From Flavobacterium sp. 1 (GTDB taxonomy: Bacteria; Bacteroidota; Bacteroidia; Flavobacteriales; Flavobacteriaceae), in assembly GCF_002797935.1 (NCBI RefSeq), contig NZ_PGER01000001.1, positions 1,550,001 to 1,614,000 on the forward strand: a DNA stretch of 64,000 nucleotides, given 5' to 3'. Positions 34,392 through 43,698 of this stretch are shown here, one piece after another (within the stretch, counting starts at the first letter, position 1; every line of letters starts with the position of its first letter). The notes below the pieces were generated by a model. The model saw only the letters and a program-made list of their open reading frames with translations. It had not been told where the DNA came from and ran no database searches. Both the position numbers and the translations under genes were made by a program.

Positions 34392-36752
34392 TCATTTTTT
34401 ATTCTTCAATTCAACCCATTTCTTAACTTCTTTCTGATTTCGGAAAATAACCACTTCTGTTTTATCCCCGTTAACCGACTTCCTGGCTTCAAGCAAATCG
34501 TCAAGATTATTGGTTTTTCGTGAATTGAACGCCAGAATCACATCGTTGACTTGCAAGAACTTAGATGCGTCCGATCCGACAACTACTTCCAATACCAACA
34601 CTCCCAGTATATCGTTCATTCCTGTTGCCGACTGTTCACCCAAAGTTGTCAGGTTCTTTACCTTTGCTCCCAGGAAATCTATTACCACATCATCATTACT
34701 CTTTTTAAAAACATCGATTTTAGGAATGTTAACTTTTTTAGCCAAAGCTTTTAATCCCGGCGAAACAACGCCAAAACTATTCATATCGAAATTTTTAAAC
34801 CCCACTGAAAAAGCTATGGAACCTTCTTTTAGTCTAAAATCACCTTCTTCAGGATTCACAAAATCAAAACCTCCATATACAGAATGTTGATCTGTTCCTC
34901 TTGCCTTAGCTTCTTTCAGAGATGCTAAATCTGGAAAAACATTATAATCTGTTTCTTTTCCCCAAACATCAATGTGAATTGGTGCATATCCTTTGAAAAC
35001 AATATTATGTTTAAACACATCATTACTATTTTTAAACCACACGTGCGGATGAAAAGTATTGTTGACCAAAATATTATTTTCAACCATTCTATTCACACCT
35101 TCCCGTAACTTAATGCCTCCATTTAAGCATAAATTATTACGAATAATGTAATTACTGGAACCATCATCCAAATCGATATCCCAGCCATGGTCGCAACGCA
35201 TGCGGTTATTTTGGATAACAATTGGTTCCACCACATCGGCCAGAGCCAAATCATAATTGTTTTCAACAATCGAATCCATCACTTTTTTATCTGGATGCCA
35301 GTACCGGTCTCTCCCCCATGAATTGAACGAGCCATGATCTCCGGTTTCTTTTACAGTGTTAAAAATATCATTGTATTCTATGATATGACCGCCCCAGGTT
35401 CCTTCATTTACATTTACCCCGGCTCTTGGAATATCATAAATGGTATTGTGGCTTACTGTTATATTTTGGCACATGGACAGCTGTATTCCTGCCGACTGTT
35501 TTTCTACTGTTCCTAAATCAAACATCAAATTATCATACACCTTACATTCTGCCGGATAATTGTTTGTTTTTGGCCCTGGAGTACGATCCATTTTATCTAA
35601 CGGTACATATTGATAATATTGAAAGCTTGGAGAACGTACTGCACCTGAATCACCTACAAAACAAAATGCGCTGGCACCTATTTCTGAGATCAGGCATCCT
35701 GACACCTCACAATTGCGATTATAATTATTAAAAAAAACGGCATTCCCGCCAAGATTAGTAAGTGTACTATTTTTGAGAGAACAATTTACAGTACCATCAT
35801 AAAATACAGCACCTCCTCGATAAATAGTCCAGTCGCTTCGCAACAATGGTTCTTTATTATCCATAAAGGTGCGCAGGGTTTGCGTCAATGCTACTCCTTC
35901 AATACTAATGTTTTTTACTGGCTTGATTTCTGATCCCCTGAATTCAAACAGATGGGCTATTTGCGGTGTTTCAAACTTTGCCTTTTTCATATTCAGGTTT
36001 TTTGGAGGGCAGTAATATAATGTTTTGGTTTTTTTGTCAAAAAACCACTCATTGACAGTATCCAATTCTTCAAAAACATTTTCGACAAAACGATATTTGT
36101 TGTGCATTCCCATTTGCCTGTTGTTTTGCCAACCTCCTTCAAGAGTTAATTCTCCATTTTTATCTTTTCCTGTAATGAGGTAATGATAATCTCCCCACAG
36201 TGAAGAATGCAGGGCGTGTACATAGCCTCCTTCAGGCGATTTCCACAGACTGGCTCTTTCTTTTGATACTGCATCAGCTGCAAATCCTTCATAATATTGA
36301 GCCGTTGGGTCATAATTTGGATATCGGGCCATTCGTTGCAATTTCCCATTCACAAACAGTTGGTCAAAAATGAGATCCTGCGTTACTTTTGCCTGCCATA
36401 TTCCATTTTTATTTGCTATCCATTTCAAATTCAAAACCTCGCTGCCGCTGATAGTTACTTTTTGATTATCAAAACTTTTAATAGTGAGTTTTTCATTTTC
36501 TTTTCGGGAATCCTCAGATGTAAATACAATAGGCTGATCTAAATAATAAGTTCCTCCTATTAGGTAAATATCAACGCTTCCTGAGATTTTACGTGCTACA
36601 GATACTGCTTTACTTATTGTAGCAAATGGTTTTGTTTTTGTTCCTTGACTAGTGTCATTTCCTTTAGGAGCAACATAAAAACTGGTCTGTGCAAACAAAG
36701 CTTTTGAATACAAAAGAATTAATGTTATAATTATTGTTTGAGTTTTATTCAT
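34392..36752 (-). CDS. right-handed parallel beta-helix enzyme with C-terminal PDZ-like domain
   Basis: A 786-residue secreted protein (signal MNKTQTIIITLILLYSKALFA). The mature N-terminus YVAPKGNDTSQGTKTKPFAT is typical of pectate-lyase-like helices. Residues 290-600 carry many helix turns with stacked Asn (CKVYDNLMFDLG, ITVSHNTIYDIPRAGV, NNILVNNTFHPHVWFKNSND). The sequence resembles GH141/GH120-type enzymes (fucosidase or xylanase activities), but I cannot choose. The last 90 residues (LEVVVGSDASKFLQVNDVIL, TEVVIFRNQKEVKKWVEL) look like a PDZ domain, unusual in a secreted glycanase. It follows GH43 and GH74 on the same strand. Confidence 0.72.
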   Translation of the reverse strand: MNKTQTIIITLILLYSKALFAQTSFYVAPKGNDTSQGTKTKPFATISKAVSVARKISGSVDIYLIGGTYYLDQPIVFTSEDSRKENEKLTIKSFDNQKVTISGSEVLNLKWIANKNGIWQAKVTQDLIFDQLFVNGKLQRMARYPNYDPTAQYYEGFAADAVSKERASLWKSPEGGYVHALHSSLWGDYHYLITGKDKNGELTLEGGWQNNRQMGMHNKYRFVENVFEELDTVNEWFFDKKTKTLYYCPPKNLNMKKAKFETPQIAHLFEFRGSEIKPVKNISIEGVALTQTLRTFMDNKEPLLRSDWTIYRGGAVFYDGTVNCSLKNSTLTNLGGNAVFFNNYNRNCEVSGCLISEIGASAFCFVGDSGAVRSPSFQYYQYVPLDKMDRTPGPKTNNYPAECKVYDNLMFDLGTVEKQSAGIQLSMCQNITVSHNTIYDIPRAGVNVNEGTWGGHIIEYNDIFNTVKETGDHGSFNSWGRDRYWHPDKKVMDSIVENNYDLALADVVEPIVIQNNRMRCDHGWDIDLDDGSSNYIIRNNLCLNGGIKLREGVNRMVENNILVNNTFHPHVWFKNSNDVFKHNIVFKGYAPIHIDVWGKETDYNVFPDLASLKEAKARGTDQHSVYGGFDFVNPEEGDFRLKEGSIAFSVGFKNFDMNSFGVVSPGLKALAKKVNIPKIDVFKKSNDDVVIDFLGAKVKNLTTLGEQSATGMNDILGVLVLEVVVGSDASKFLQVNDVILAFNSRKTNNLDDLLEARKSVNGDKTEVVIFRNQKEVKKWVELKNKK

Positions 36753-36753
36753 C

Positions 36754-36869
36754 TTATTCTGTATATATTTTTAAAAACTTCCACTCACGAGTGATCAGTT
36801 CACGTCCAAATGCTGTTGAATGCATCATCCCAAATCCATACCCATGACCTCCTGATTGATAAATATGAA
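36754..36869 (-). pseudogene. C-terminal fragment of an alpha/beta-hydrolase esterase
   Basis: The fragment reads FHIYQSGGHGYGFGMMHSTA followed by FGRELITREWKFLKIYTE and a stop. HIYQSGGHGYGF is the region of the catalytic histidine in acetylxylan-esterase-like hydrolases of polysaccharide loci, followed by the conserved terminal Trp. Only 38 residues remain, with a stop at the upstream end. It is wedged between the GH74 stop and the beta-helix start. Confidence 0.65.
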
Positions 36870-36883
36870 AATTTTATACTCTG

Positions 36884-39289
36884 CTACTTTTTAATTATTT
36901 TGAAAGACTTTGTAAAATTTGTCCCAAATACTTTTACTATATAGATATTTGGTGTTAATGCAGTCCCCAGTGCCATTTCACTTTTGATATCTGACTGTTC
37001 AATAGTTTCAACAGATCTTCCTAACATATCAAAAACTGAAATACGCACTATTTCATTAGGTTTTTCAACTGTAAGATTTATTGTTTTTGAAGATGGATTT
37101 GGGTACAAAACTATCTGATTATTAGACAAAACAGTATTGTTTTCTATACCCAAAGTACTTAAATCTTCGGTATATGTTATTCCCTGTACAGCTAAATAAG
37201 CCCTTCCAAATACATTATTATCTCCTACAATCATTTCTATTCCTCCATATTGATGTGCATCATCATTTATTCTAATCCAGTTTACACCTTTATCTGTTGA
37301 TCTGAAAAGCCCTTTTACACCTCCAACAGTACCCCAAATAAAAAGAGTTGGGTAAGCCGCATTGGGTGCTGCCTTGCCAATACCTATTGAGCGGCAATAT
37401 GTAACATTAGAAATAGTAGTATAAGTCTGTCCGTGATCGATTGAATATTTTAAACCATTGTTTGCAAGAGGTACCCATACGTGTCCTTCATATCCAAGTA
37501 CCGGACGTATTAACGTTGTTGACCATGGCACAGAGGTATACCCGGGATTACCTAAAGCTGAAAAGCTGACTCCTTTATTAGAACTTACATACATTTTTCC
37601 GTCGGACGGATTATAAATGTAAAAGTAATTACTGTTCATCGGATCTGCTACGGGTATCGCTCCCCATACGGCAACACCAGTCGATTCTGTCCAGTTAGTC
37701 CCATTATCAGTACTATAATAAACTTTTTGCTGTTGAGAAAAATTAGCATCATTTGGACAGTTAATAATAGTTCCTCCGTCAGCACTTAATGCCAACCTTC
37801 CTCCCGGCCCTTTAGTGGTGGTACATCCCGTCCATGTAGCTCCCATATCGGCGGAATAATAAACCTGCTTTCCGCCATCACTAGATCTTGCCAGTTTATT
37901 GGTATTGCCGGCAGCAAAAACAACGCTGCGGTTTGTACCTACATTGGGCTGAAGAAGCTGTTGCGGAAATGTAGTGATATCATTGAGTAAAAAGCCGTCC
38001 ATGTCGCCCATTGCGCATACAAACGGACCTCCCGGGATGCTTATACCGTCCAGAAAAGCAGTTTCTTCAATCCCGATAACATCTAATTTCCAGACAGGAT
38101 TTGTAGCTGTAATATTGGGACAGGTAAAGATTCCCCCTCCTCCTACAACACGCACTTTATTGCTATCAAAAGGGTCAAAAACTGCACATTCGGCCCAGTT
38201 TACCTGACCCGCAGTATATCCTATACCATTATTATTAAATGTACTATTAGAACCATTCTTTATAGTCCAGGTTGAACCTCCATCGGTTGAGAAATAAATA
38301 AAATCTCCCCAGGCAGTACCGTATTGATTATTATTATAAACTCCTGTTGTTGAAATCACTACCCTATTGACATTTGCAGGATCGATATCGACACCACCAT
38401 AAGAAAGAGAAGTATTGCCCCATGTTAATGGCGTAACATTCGTCCAAACACCGGTTGAAGTGTTCAGCTTAAATACCCTGCCTGCATTATTGGTCCCAGG
38501 TCCTTCAGAATCTGCATAAGTCACATACATTGTAGTCCCCTGCAAAACAGCCCTGTGTGGCATAAAATCAGTAGTAGGAGATATTGGAGTAAATGTAACT
38601 CCTCCATCTGTACTTTTATAAAAGTTGGCATTACCTGCACCTTTTCGTGAAACACCTATATACATGGTCTTTGTAGTTCCGCCTGATGCTGTTGATGGGT
38701 CAAAAAGGACAAAACAAATTCCGTTCTCATTAGGAGTTGATGTTACTCCGTTCCAAGCAAGATTCCATGTAACACCACCGTCAATACTTTTCCATAAACC
38801 ATTAGCTCTTGTGCCACAAAATAAAACGCTACTGTTGTGCGGATCCACTACAAGCCTTTCACCATTTCCTCGTCCATATCCATTTCCATGAGCTTTGAAC
38901 TTTGATGTAACATCGACAACTGTGAAAGAATTTCCTTTGTCGGTAGATTTCAGAATAGCAGTCGCCCCATTATTTATATAAGAAGTTCCACATAACATAT
39001 AAATATTATTAGGATTTTGCTCATCAATAGCCAAAGCTTCCACACCCATATAACCTCCTTGTCCATCGGGAATCCAGTTAAGCAACTGAACCCATTTATT
39101 GCTTACCGCATCCCAACGGTAAGCACCTCCAACATCAGTACGGCAGTAAATATCTCCGGTTGTTTTATGGCTAATAACACCAGTTACAAAACCTCCTCCT
39201 CCAATTGGTATATTTTTGAATGTAAACTGAGCAAATGAAGAAACAGTACTGACCAGCAGGAATATTATAAAAATTATTTTTTTATTCAT
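36884..39289 (-). CDS. GH74 endo-xyloglucanase with T9SS type A sorting domain
   Basis: An 801-residue secreted enzyme (signal MNKKIIFIIFLLVSTVSSFA) that would cut the xyloglucan backbone. Two seven-bladed propellers carry many BNR-type turns (STDGGSTW, STDKGNSF, SADMGATW). The base aspartate is in YCRTDVGGAYRWD (D52) and the acid region is GDMDGFLLND (D429/D431), as in GH74. The C-terminal 75 residues (VLYPNPSSKTINLTVEKP, ISVFDMLGRSVET, IYIVKVFGTNFTKSFKIIKK) form a type A T9SS sorting domain, so it is exported to the cell surface or medium. It is the only intact T9SS substrate in the window. Confidence 0.93.
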   Translation of the reverse strand: MNKKIIFIIFLLVSTVSSFAQFTFKNIPIGGGGFVTGVISHKTTGDIYCRTDVGGAYRWDAVSNKWVQLLNWIPDGQGGYMGVEALAIDEQNPNNIYMLCGTSYINNGATAILKSTDKGNSFTVVDVTSKFKAHGNGYGRGNGERLVVDPHNSSVLFCGTRANGLWKSIDGGVTWNLAWNGVTSTPNENGICFVLFDPSTASGGTTKTMYIGVSRKGAGNANFYKSTDGGVTFTPISPTTDFMPHRAVLQGTTMYVTYADSEGPGTNNAGRVFKLNTSTGVWTNVTPLTWGNTSLSYGGVDIDPANVNRVVISTTGVYNNNQYGTAWGDFIYFSTDGGSTWTIKNGSNSTFNNNGIGYTAGQVNWAECAVFDPFDSNKVRVVGGGGIFTCPNITATNPVWKLDVIGIEETAFLDGISIPGGPFVCAMGDMDGFLLNDITTFPQQLLQPNVGTNRSVVFAAGNTNKLARSSDGGKQVYYSADMGATWTGCTTTKGPGGRLALSADGGTIINCPNDANFSQQQKVYYSTDNGTNWTESTGVAVWGAIPVADPMNSNYFYIYNPSDGKMYVSSNKGVSFSALGNPGYTSVPWSTTLIRPVLGYEGHVWVPLANNGLKYSIDHGQTYTTISNVTYCRSIGIGKAAPNAAYPTLFIWGTVGGVKGLFRSTDKGVNWIRINDDAHQYGGIEMIVGDNNVFGRAYLAVQGITYTEDLSTLGIENNTVLSNNQIVLYPNPSSKTINLTVEKPNEIVRISVFDMLGRSVETIEQSDIKSEMALGTALTPNIYIVKVFGTNFTKSFKIIKK

Positions 39290-39337
39290 AATTGAGTCTT
39301 TTTTATGCTTTAATAGGTTAAAAAATTTAAATCATAT

Positions 39338-40909
39338 TTAATCTGAACTGCCGGGTTTATACATAAACTTATCAAAATCAGCATAAGCTTTAGTATTTTT
39401 ATTTTGAGAAGCGGCATATAATCCAATATAAACTCCGGTGAATCCCCCATTAGTTTCAGAACTCAGATACCATACGTTTATCTTGTTTAAAAAATTAAAT
39501 TTCTCCCCGTCCACAGAATAATAAAACGAGTAAAAGTCCTTATCTCCTTTAACCTTCAAATAAATTTTATCACCGGGAATTTCCATCTCGTATGCGGTTT
39601 GGTTCAACACCCCCATATGATAACGTACTAACAGTTTACGCTTGCCTTTTTCCGATTTTTTTAAAAAGATGTCATAATGGGCCTGAGGCGAGTAGTAAAT
39701 TGTCATTCCCGCTTCGTCATCTTGCATTGCATCATTTAAAGATAGCACAGTGGTAGCCGAAAAATCAATATGTTCCTGTCTGCGTCCCACAAAAGTAGGG
39801 GAATCAGCAGCATCCAAAGAAACCGGGCTTGCTTTCAGCCTCAATGAACCTTTCTTTTCCGTCAGAGAATAATTTTTCATGAATGGGTTTCGGAGATAGT
39901 TCCAATCAACACCCAACTTCGCTTCATCAAAATCGGTAGAGAGGGCTTGCTGCTTTACAGGTTTTAAAGGTAAAGTAGGTACATTCATATCTATGTTTAC
40001 TGTACCGTTGCCATTTATCACTGGCCAGGCATTTGCATCCCATCTTACCGGAGCCAAAAATGTTTCACGTCCTATTACGTGATGCAGTAAGCTTTGTGGA
40101 CGAAAGCCCAGGAATACTATCCACCAAGAGCCATCATGAGCCTGAACAAAATCGCCATGCCCGGTACCCTGAATTGGGTTGTTTTGAGAAATTTCATTTA
40201 TGTGCGTAAAAATCGGATTAGAGGGGTTAGACTCATAAGTCCCATAAAGAGATTTGCTGCGTGCAATCGTCATTTTATGTCCATACTCGGTACCACCCTC
40301 AGAAATCAATAAATAATAAAATCCATCTTTTTTATAAATATGCGGTGATTCAGGATAACGTCCTCCTGTACCATTCCATACGATTCTGCTTTCAGTAAGT
40401 TTTTTTCCTGTTTTAATATCTATTTCAGAAATGGTGATGCCTTTGCCATTTGACACAAAGTAACATTTGCCGTCTTCAAAATATAACGTAGGATCAATAC
40501 CTCCCTGATCTACATAAACAGGTTCAGACCATTCGCCGGCAGGATTATCTGTATACACATAAAAATTTCCACTAGATACATTTGTGGTCACCATATAAAA
40601 AAGACCTTCGTGATAACGGATTGTCGGTGCATAGATCCCGGCAGAAGGCAGGCATTTGTCTAATTTGAGTTGGGAAGGTCGGGTTAGACAGTGTCCGATT
40701 TTTGTCCAGTTAATTAAGTCTTTACTATGAAAGACCGGAACCCCCGGAAAATATTCGAAACTACTGGTTACTAAATAATAATCATCACCAACCCTGCACA
40801 CACTCGGATCCGGATGAAAACCGGAAATGACAGGATTTTTATATCCCTGAGCGTTAGAATAGTGATAGAAACCAAAAATGCAAATTATAAAAACAATTAT
40901 TTTTTTCAT
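39338..40909 (-). CDS. GH43 (subfamily 12-like) arabinofuranosidase/xylosidase
   Basis: A 523-residue secreted enzyme. The five-bladed propeller shows the three acidic residues: base D34 in GFHPDPSVCR, pKa modulator D139 in QGGIDPTLYF and acid E187 in RYPESPHIYK. A C-terminal jelly-roll (about 330-520: GMTIYYSPQAHYDIFLKK, FYSFYYSVDGEKFNFLNK) completes it, as in the GH43_12 enzymes of xyloglucan loci. It would remove arabinose or xylose branches. It is the first gene of the GH43-GH74-beta-helix operon; its stop is 48 bp before the GH74 start. Confidence 0.92.
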   Translation of the reverse strand: MKKIIVFIICIFGFYHYSNAQGYKNPVISGFHPDPSVCRVGDDYYLVTSSFEYFPGVPVFHSKDLINWTKIGHCLTRPSQLKLDKCLPSAGIYAPTIRYHEGLFYMVTTNVSSGNFYVYTDNPAGEWSEPVYVDQGGIDPTLYFEDGKCYFVSNGKGITISEIDIKTGKKLTESRIVWNGTGGRYPESPHIYKKDGFYYLLISEGGTEYGHKMTIARSKSLYGTYESNPSNPIFTHINEISQNNPIQGTGHGDFVQAHDGSWWIVFLGFRPQSLLHHVIGRETFLAPVRWDANAWPVINGNGTVNIDMNVPTLPLKPVKQQALSTDFDEAKLGVDWNYLRNPFMKNYSLTEKKGSLRLKASPVSLDAADSPTFVGRRQEHIDFSATTVLSLNDAMQDDEAGMTIYYSPQAHYDIFLKKSEKGKRKLLVRYHMGVLNQTAYEMEIPGDKIYLKVKGDKDFYSFYYSVDGEKFNFLNKINVWYLSSETNGGFTGVYIGLYAASQNKNTKAYADFDKFMYKPGSSD

Positions 40910-41386
40910 ATTTAAAATTTATTTAAAATCAATTACAATGGCCTATTTTTTTGATTTCAAAAAAAATAAGATCGTAAAACTACTTATTACTATTATAAAA
41001 ACATGGCCCCTAATGTATCCGATTTAGTACCGTTTTCATGTCTTTTGTTGATATTCGAGGCATATTGCAGGAGAAAAAAACCAAAACAAAACTATAGCTT
41101 CATTATGCTTGCTTTTCGTCTTACACTGTGGTCTTGAGTTTAATAAAATAACTTTGCAATAATCTCAATTTTTTTTAAAAGAGAATAAAAACATAAGTCG
41201 TTACTATTTTAGAGATTGTATTTTTTTAGTAATTTATATTGCGAAAATATTATTCATAAAAAGAAAATTAGAAAAGCTATATTTTTTTCATTTAGAAAAA
41301 TCCAAACGAGCACAGGTAGAGTCAATTTGAAACGTTGATGCCAAATGACCTCAGACCGAAAAAAACATTATCCAGATTTTATGTGT
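40910..41386. other. 477-bp non-coding gap with the GH43 promoter
   Basis: It contains the element described at 40976-41028. The remainder (41040-41386) is AT-rich and shows no gene or clear terminator for the GH3 gene that ends at 41387. Confidence 0.5.
40976..41028 (-). promoter_or_regulatory. regulatory element upstream of GH43 operon, shared with AraC promoter
   Basis: The minus strand holds GGATACATTAGGGGCCAT then ATAATAGTAATAAGTAGTTTTA, 67-119 bp before the GH43 start. It matches the AraC upstream block over its whole length. GTAGTTTTA probably contains the -7 box, leaving GGATACAT upstream as activator site for the HTCS or AraC protein. Confidence 0.6.
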
Positions 41387-43588
41387 CTATTTCAAAATAA
41401 AGTCTTCAGTACCTCTGATATCAGTGGCCGAAGCTCCAATCATGATTTTGAATTTACCGGGTTCTGCAATCCATGCATTTTTTTTGTCATCGTAATAAGA
41501 AAGGTCTTCTTTTGTCAAGGTGAAACTCACCGTTTTTTCCTCTCCCGGTTCTAAAGAAATTTTCTTAAACCCTTTTAGTTCTTTAATTGGACGTGGCAAA
41601 CTTGATGCTTCATCATTAACATACAGTTGAACTGTTTCCTTTCCTGCAACTTTGCCTGTATTTTTTACTAGAATTGTCACCATTAATGAATCGGCTGCTG
41701 TAATTGATTTCGAAGAAACGGCAGGTTTTCCGTATTGAAATGTTGTATAACTCAATCCATATCCGAATGGAAAAAGAACAGGAATGTTTTTAGTGTCATA
41801 CCAGCGGTAGCCTACTAAAATATCCTCTTTGTAATACACGTTGACACCATCACCCGGATAACAGAGTTTGTCAAAGGCATGTGCCCCGACATCTTCCAGT
41901 TTTTTAGGAAAGGAGACAGGGAGTTTCCCTGAAGGGTTTACGTCACCGGAAATAATATCCGCCAAAGCATTTCCGGCCTCAGAGCCAAGATACCATCCTT
42001 GTACAATAGCTGGTGTTTTATCCAGCCAAGGCATCAAAACCGCATTTCCGCTTAGTAAAATTACGGCAACATTTTTATTGGCTTTCTCTATCGCTTCAAT
42101 CAGTTTATCTTGTCCGAATGGCAAACTAAGGGATTTACGGTCACCACTTTCACAATCCTGAAAATAATTTTTATTCAACCCGCCGACAAAAAGGACTACA
42201 TCGGCATGACGGGCAACTTCAACGGCTGCGTTTTGCAATGAGTCTATATTTAATTTGGAAGGTTCTTCTGCCCCGTATAGTGACGGACCTGAAGCATATC
42301 CCATGCTGTAAACAATATGATTTTCACCGTATTTATTCTTTAATCCCTGCAATGGTGTAATTTCATAAGCAGCTTTCAGCGACGTAGAACCTCCACCAAC
42401 AATCAGGCTGCGTACAGCATTTTCGCCTATCACGGCAATCTTTGTGTATTTGCCAGCAGGAATGGGTAAAAACTGTTTGTTATTTTTAAGAAGGACAATA
42501 CCTTCATCTGCTATTTGTCTCGCTGCTGAGCTGTGTTCGGGTGATACAAAACGACCGAAAGGACGATTGGCGCTCATAGTGGTACGAAAAATCATTCGCA
42601 GGATTCTGCTTGCTTTATCATCAAGCTTTGACATTTCATATTCCCCAGATTTGATTCCTTTCAAAAACGGATCGGCCAAAAAATAGCTGGAAAAAGGGAA
42701 ATGTCCTTGTGTTGTCAATCCATTGGTATAGGTGCCCATTTCAATATCAAGTCCGCCATTGACCGCTTCATCGGTATTGTGCACACCGCCCCAGTCACTG
42801 ACCACTACGCCATCAAACTTCCAGTCATTTTTCAGGATTTTGTTCAACAAAAGGTCGTTGTGACAGCAATGCACGCCCCATATTTTGTTATAGGCGCCCA
42901 TGATGGACCACACATTCCCTTGCTGAACGGCAGCTTTAAAGGCCGGAAGGTAAATCTCGTGCAACGCACGGTCACTTACATTTACATTAATTTCGCCACG
43001 GGAAATTTCCTGATTGTTCAATGCAAAGTGTTTTACGCACGCAGCAACTCCATTGGACTGTACACCCTGAATGTATGGAACCACCATGCGTGAGGCCAAA
43101 AAAGGATCTTCGCCCATATATTCAAAATTCCGGCCATTGAGCGGTGTACGATAAATATTGACTCCCGGTCCTAACAACATGGTTTTGTTTCGGTATCGGG
43201 CTTCTTCTCCAATAGATTTACCATAAAGCAGCGATATCTCGGGATTGAATGTTGCCGCAAGACATGTTAAGGCAGGAAAAGCGGTGCAGGAGTCATTCGT
43301 CCATTGCGCCCCGCTCCATTCATCCCATAATTTCTCATCGCTCACACCATGCGACCCATCGGCAGACCATACATCTGGAATGCCCAGCCGGGGAACTCCT
43401 TTTGAACTGAATTTCGACTGCGCATGACAGAGGGCTACTTTTTCTTCTAACGTCATCTTTGACAATGCGTCCTTTATACGAGCTTCTATAGGTTTGCTTT
43501 CATCTAAGTAAACAGGCTCTTGTGCCCATCCGCAAACAGACAACAGACTAAATAGTAATACTAAAACGTTAATTTTTCTTTTTTTCAT
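41387..43588 (-). CDS. GH3 beta-glucosidase/beta-xylosidase
   Basis: The start was placed at MKKRKINVLVLLFSLLSVCG, which gives a signal peptide (733 residues); an ATG 30 bases upstream adds a polar stretch. The first barrel holds KHFALNNQE and the nucleophile in VVVSDWGGVH (D265). The alpha/beta sandwich follows (KIAVIGENAVRSLIVGGGST, NVAVILLSGNAVLMPWLDKT) and a fibronectin III-like domain closes the chain (VTILVKNTGKVAGKETVQLY). It probably removes beta-glucose from debranched xyloglucan oligosaccharides. It lies 110 bp downstream of GH35. Confidence 0.92.
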   Translation of the reverse strand: MKKRKINVLVLLFSLLSVCGWAQEPVYLDESKPIEARIKDALSKMTLEEKVALCHAQSKFSSKGVPRLGIPDVWSADGSHGVSDEKLWDEWSGAQWTNDSCTAFPALTCLAATFNPEISLLYGKSIGEEARYRNKTMLLGPGVNIYRTPLNGRNFEYMGEDPFLASRMVVPYIQGVQSNGVAACVKHFALNNQEISRGEINVNVSDRALHEIYLPAFKAAVQQGNVWSIMGAYNKIWGVHCCHNDLLLNKILKNDWKFDGVVVSDWGGVHNTDEAVNGGLDIEMGTYTNGLTTQGHFPFSSYFLADPFLKGIKSGEYEMSKLDDKASRILRMIFRTTMSANRPFGRFVSPEHSSAARQIADEGIVLLKNNKQFLPIPAGKYTKIAVIGENAVRSLIVGGGSTSLKAAYEITPLQGLKNKYGENHIVYSMGYASGPSLYGAEEPSKLNIDSLQNAAVEVARHADVVLFVGGLNKNYFQDCESGDRKSLSLPFGQDKLIEAIEKANKNVAVILLSGNAVLMPWLDKTPAIVQGWYLGSEAGNALADIISGDVNPSGKLPVSFPKKLEDVGAHAFDKLCYPGDGVNVYYKEDILVGYRWYDTKNIPVLFPFGYGLSYTTFQYGKPAVSSKSITAADSLMVTILVKNTGKVAGKETVQLYVNDEASSLPRPIKELKGFKKISLEPGEEKTVSFTLTKEDLSYYDDKKNAWIAEPGKFKIMIGASATDIRGTEDFILK

Positions 43589-43698
43589 AATATTGTATTC
43601 TCTTCTATTATTTATCAAACTACTGTCATATCAATTTATTTATGACGGAATTGATAACTGAGTCGGGTCTTTCAATTAATTCTAAAAACAGACTATTT

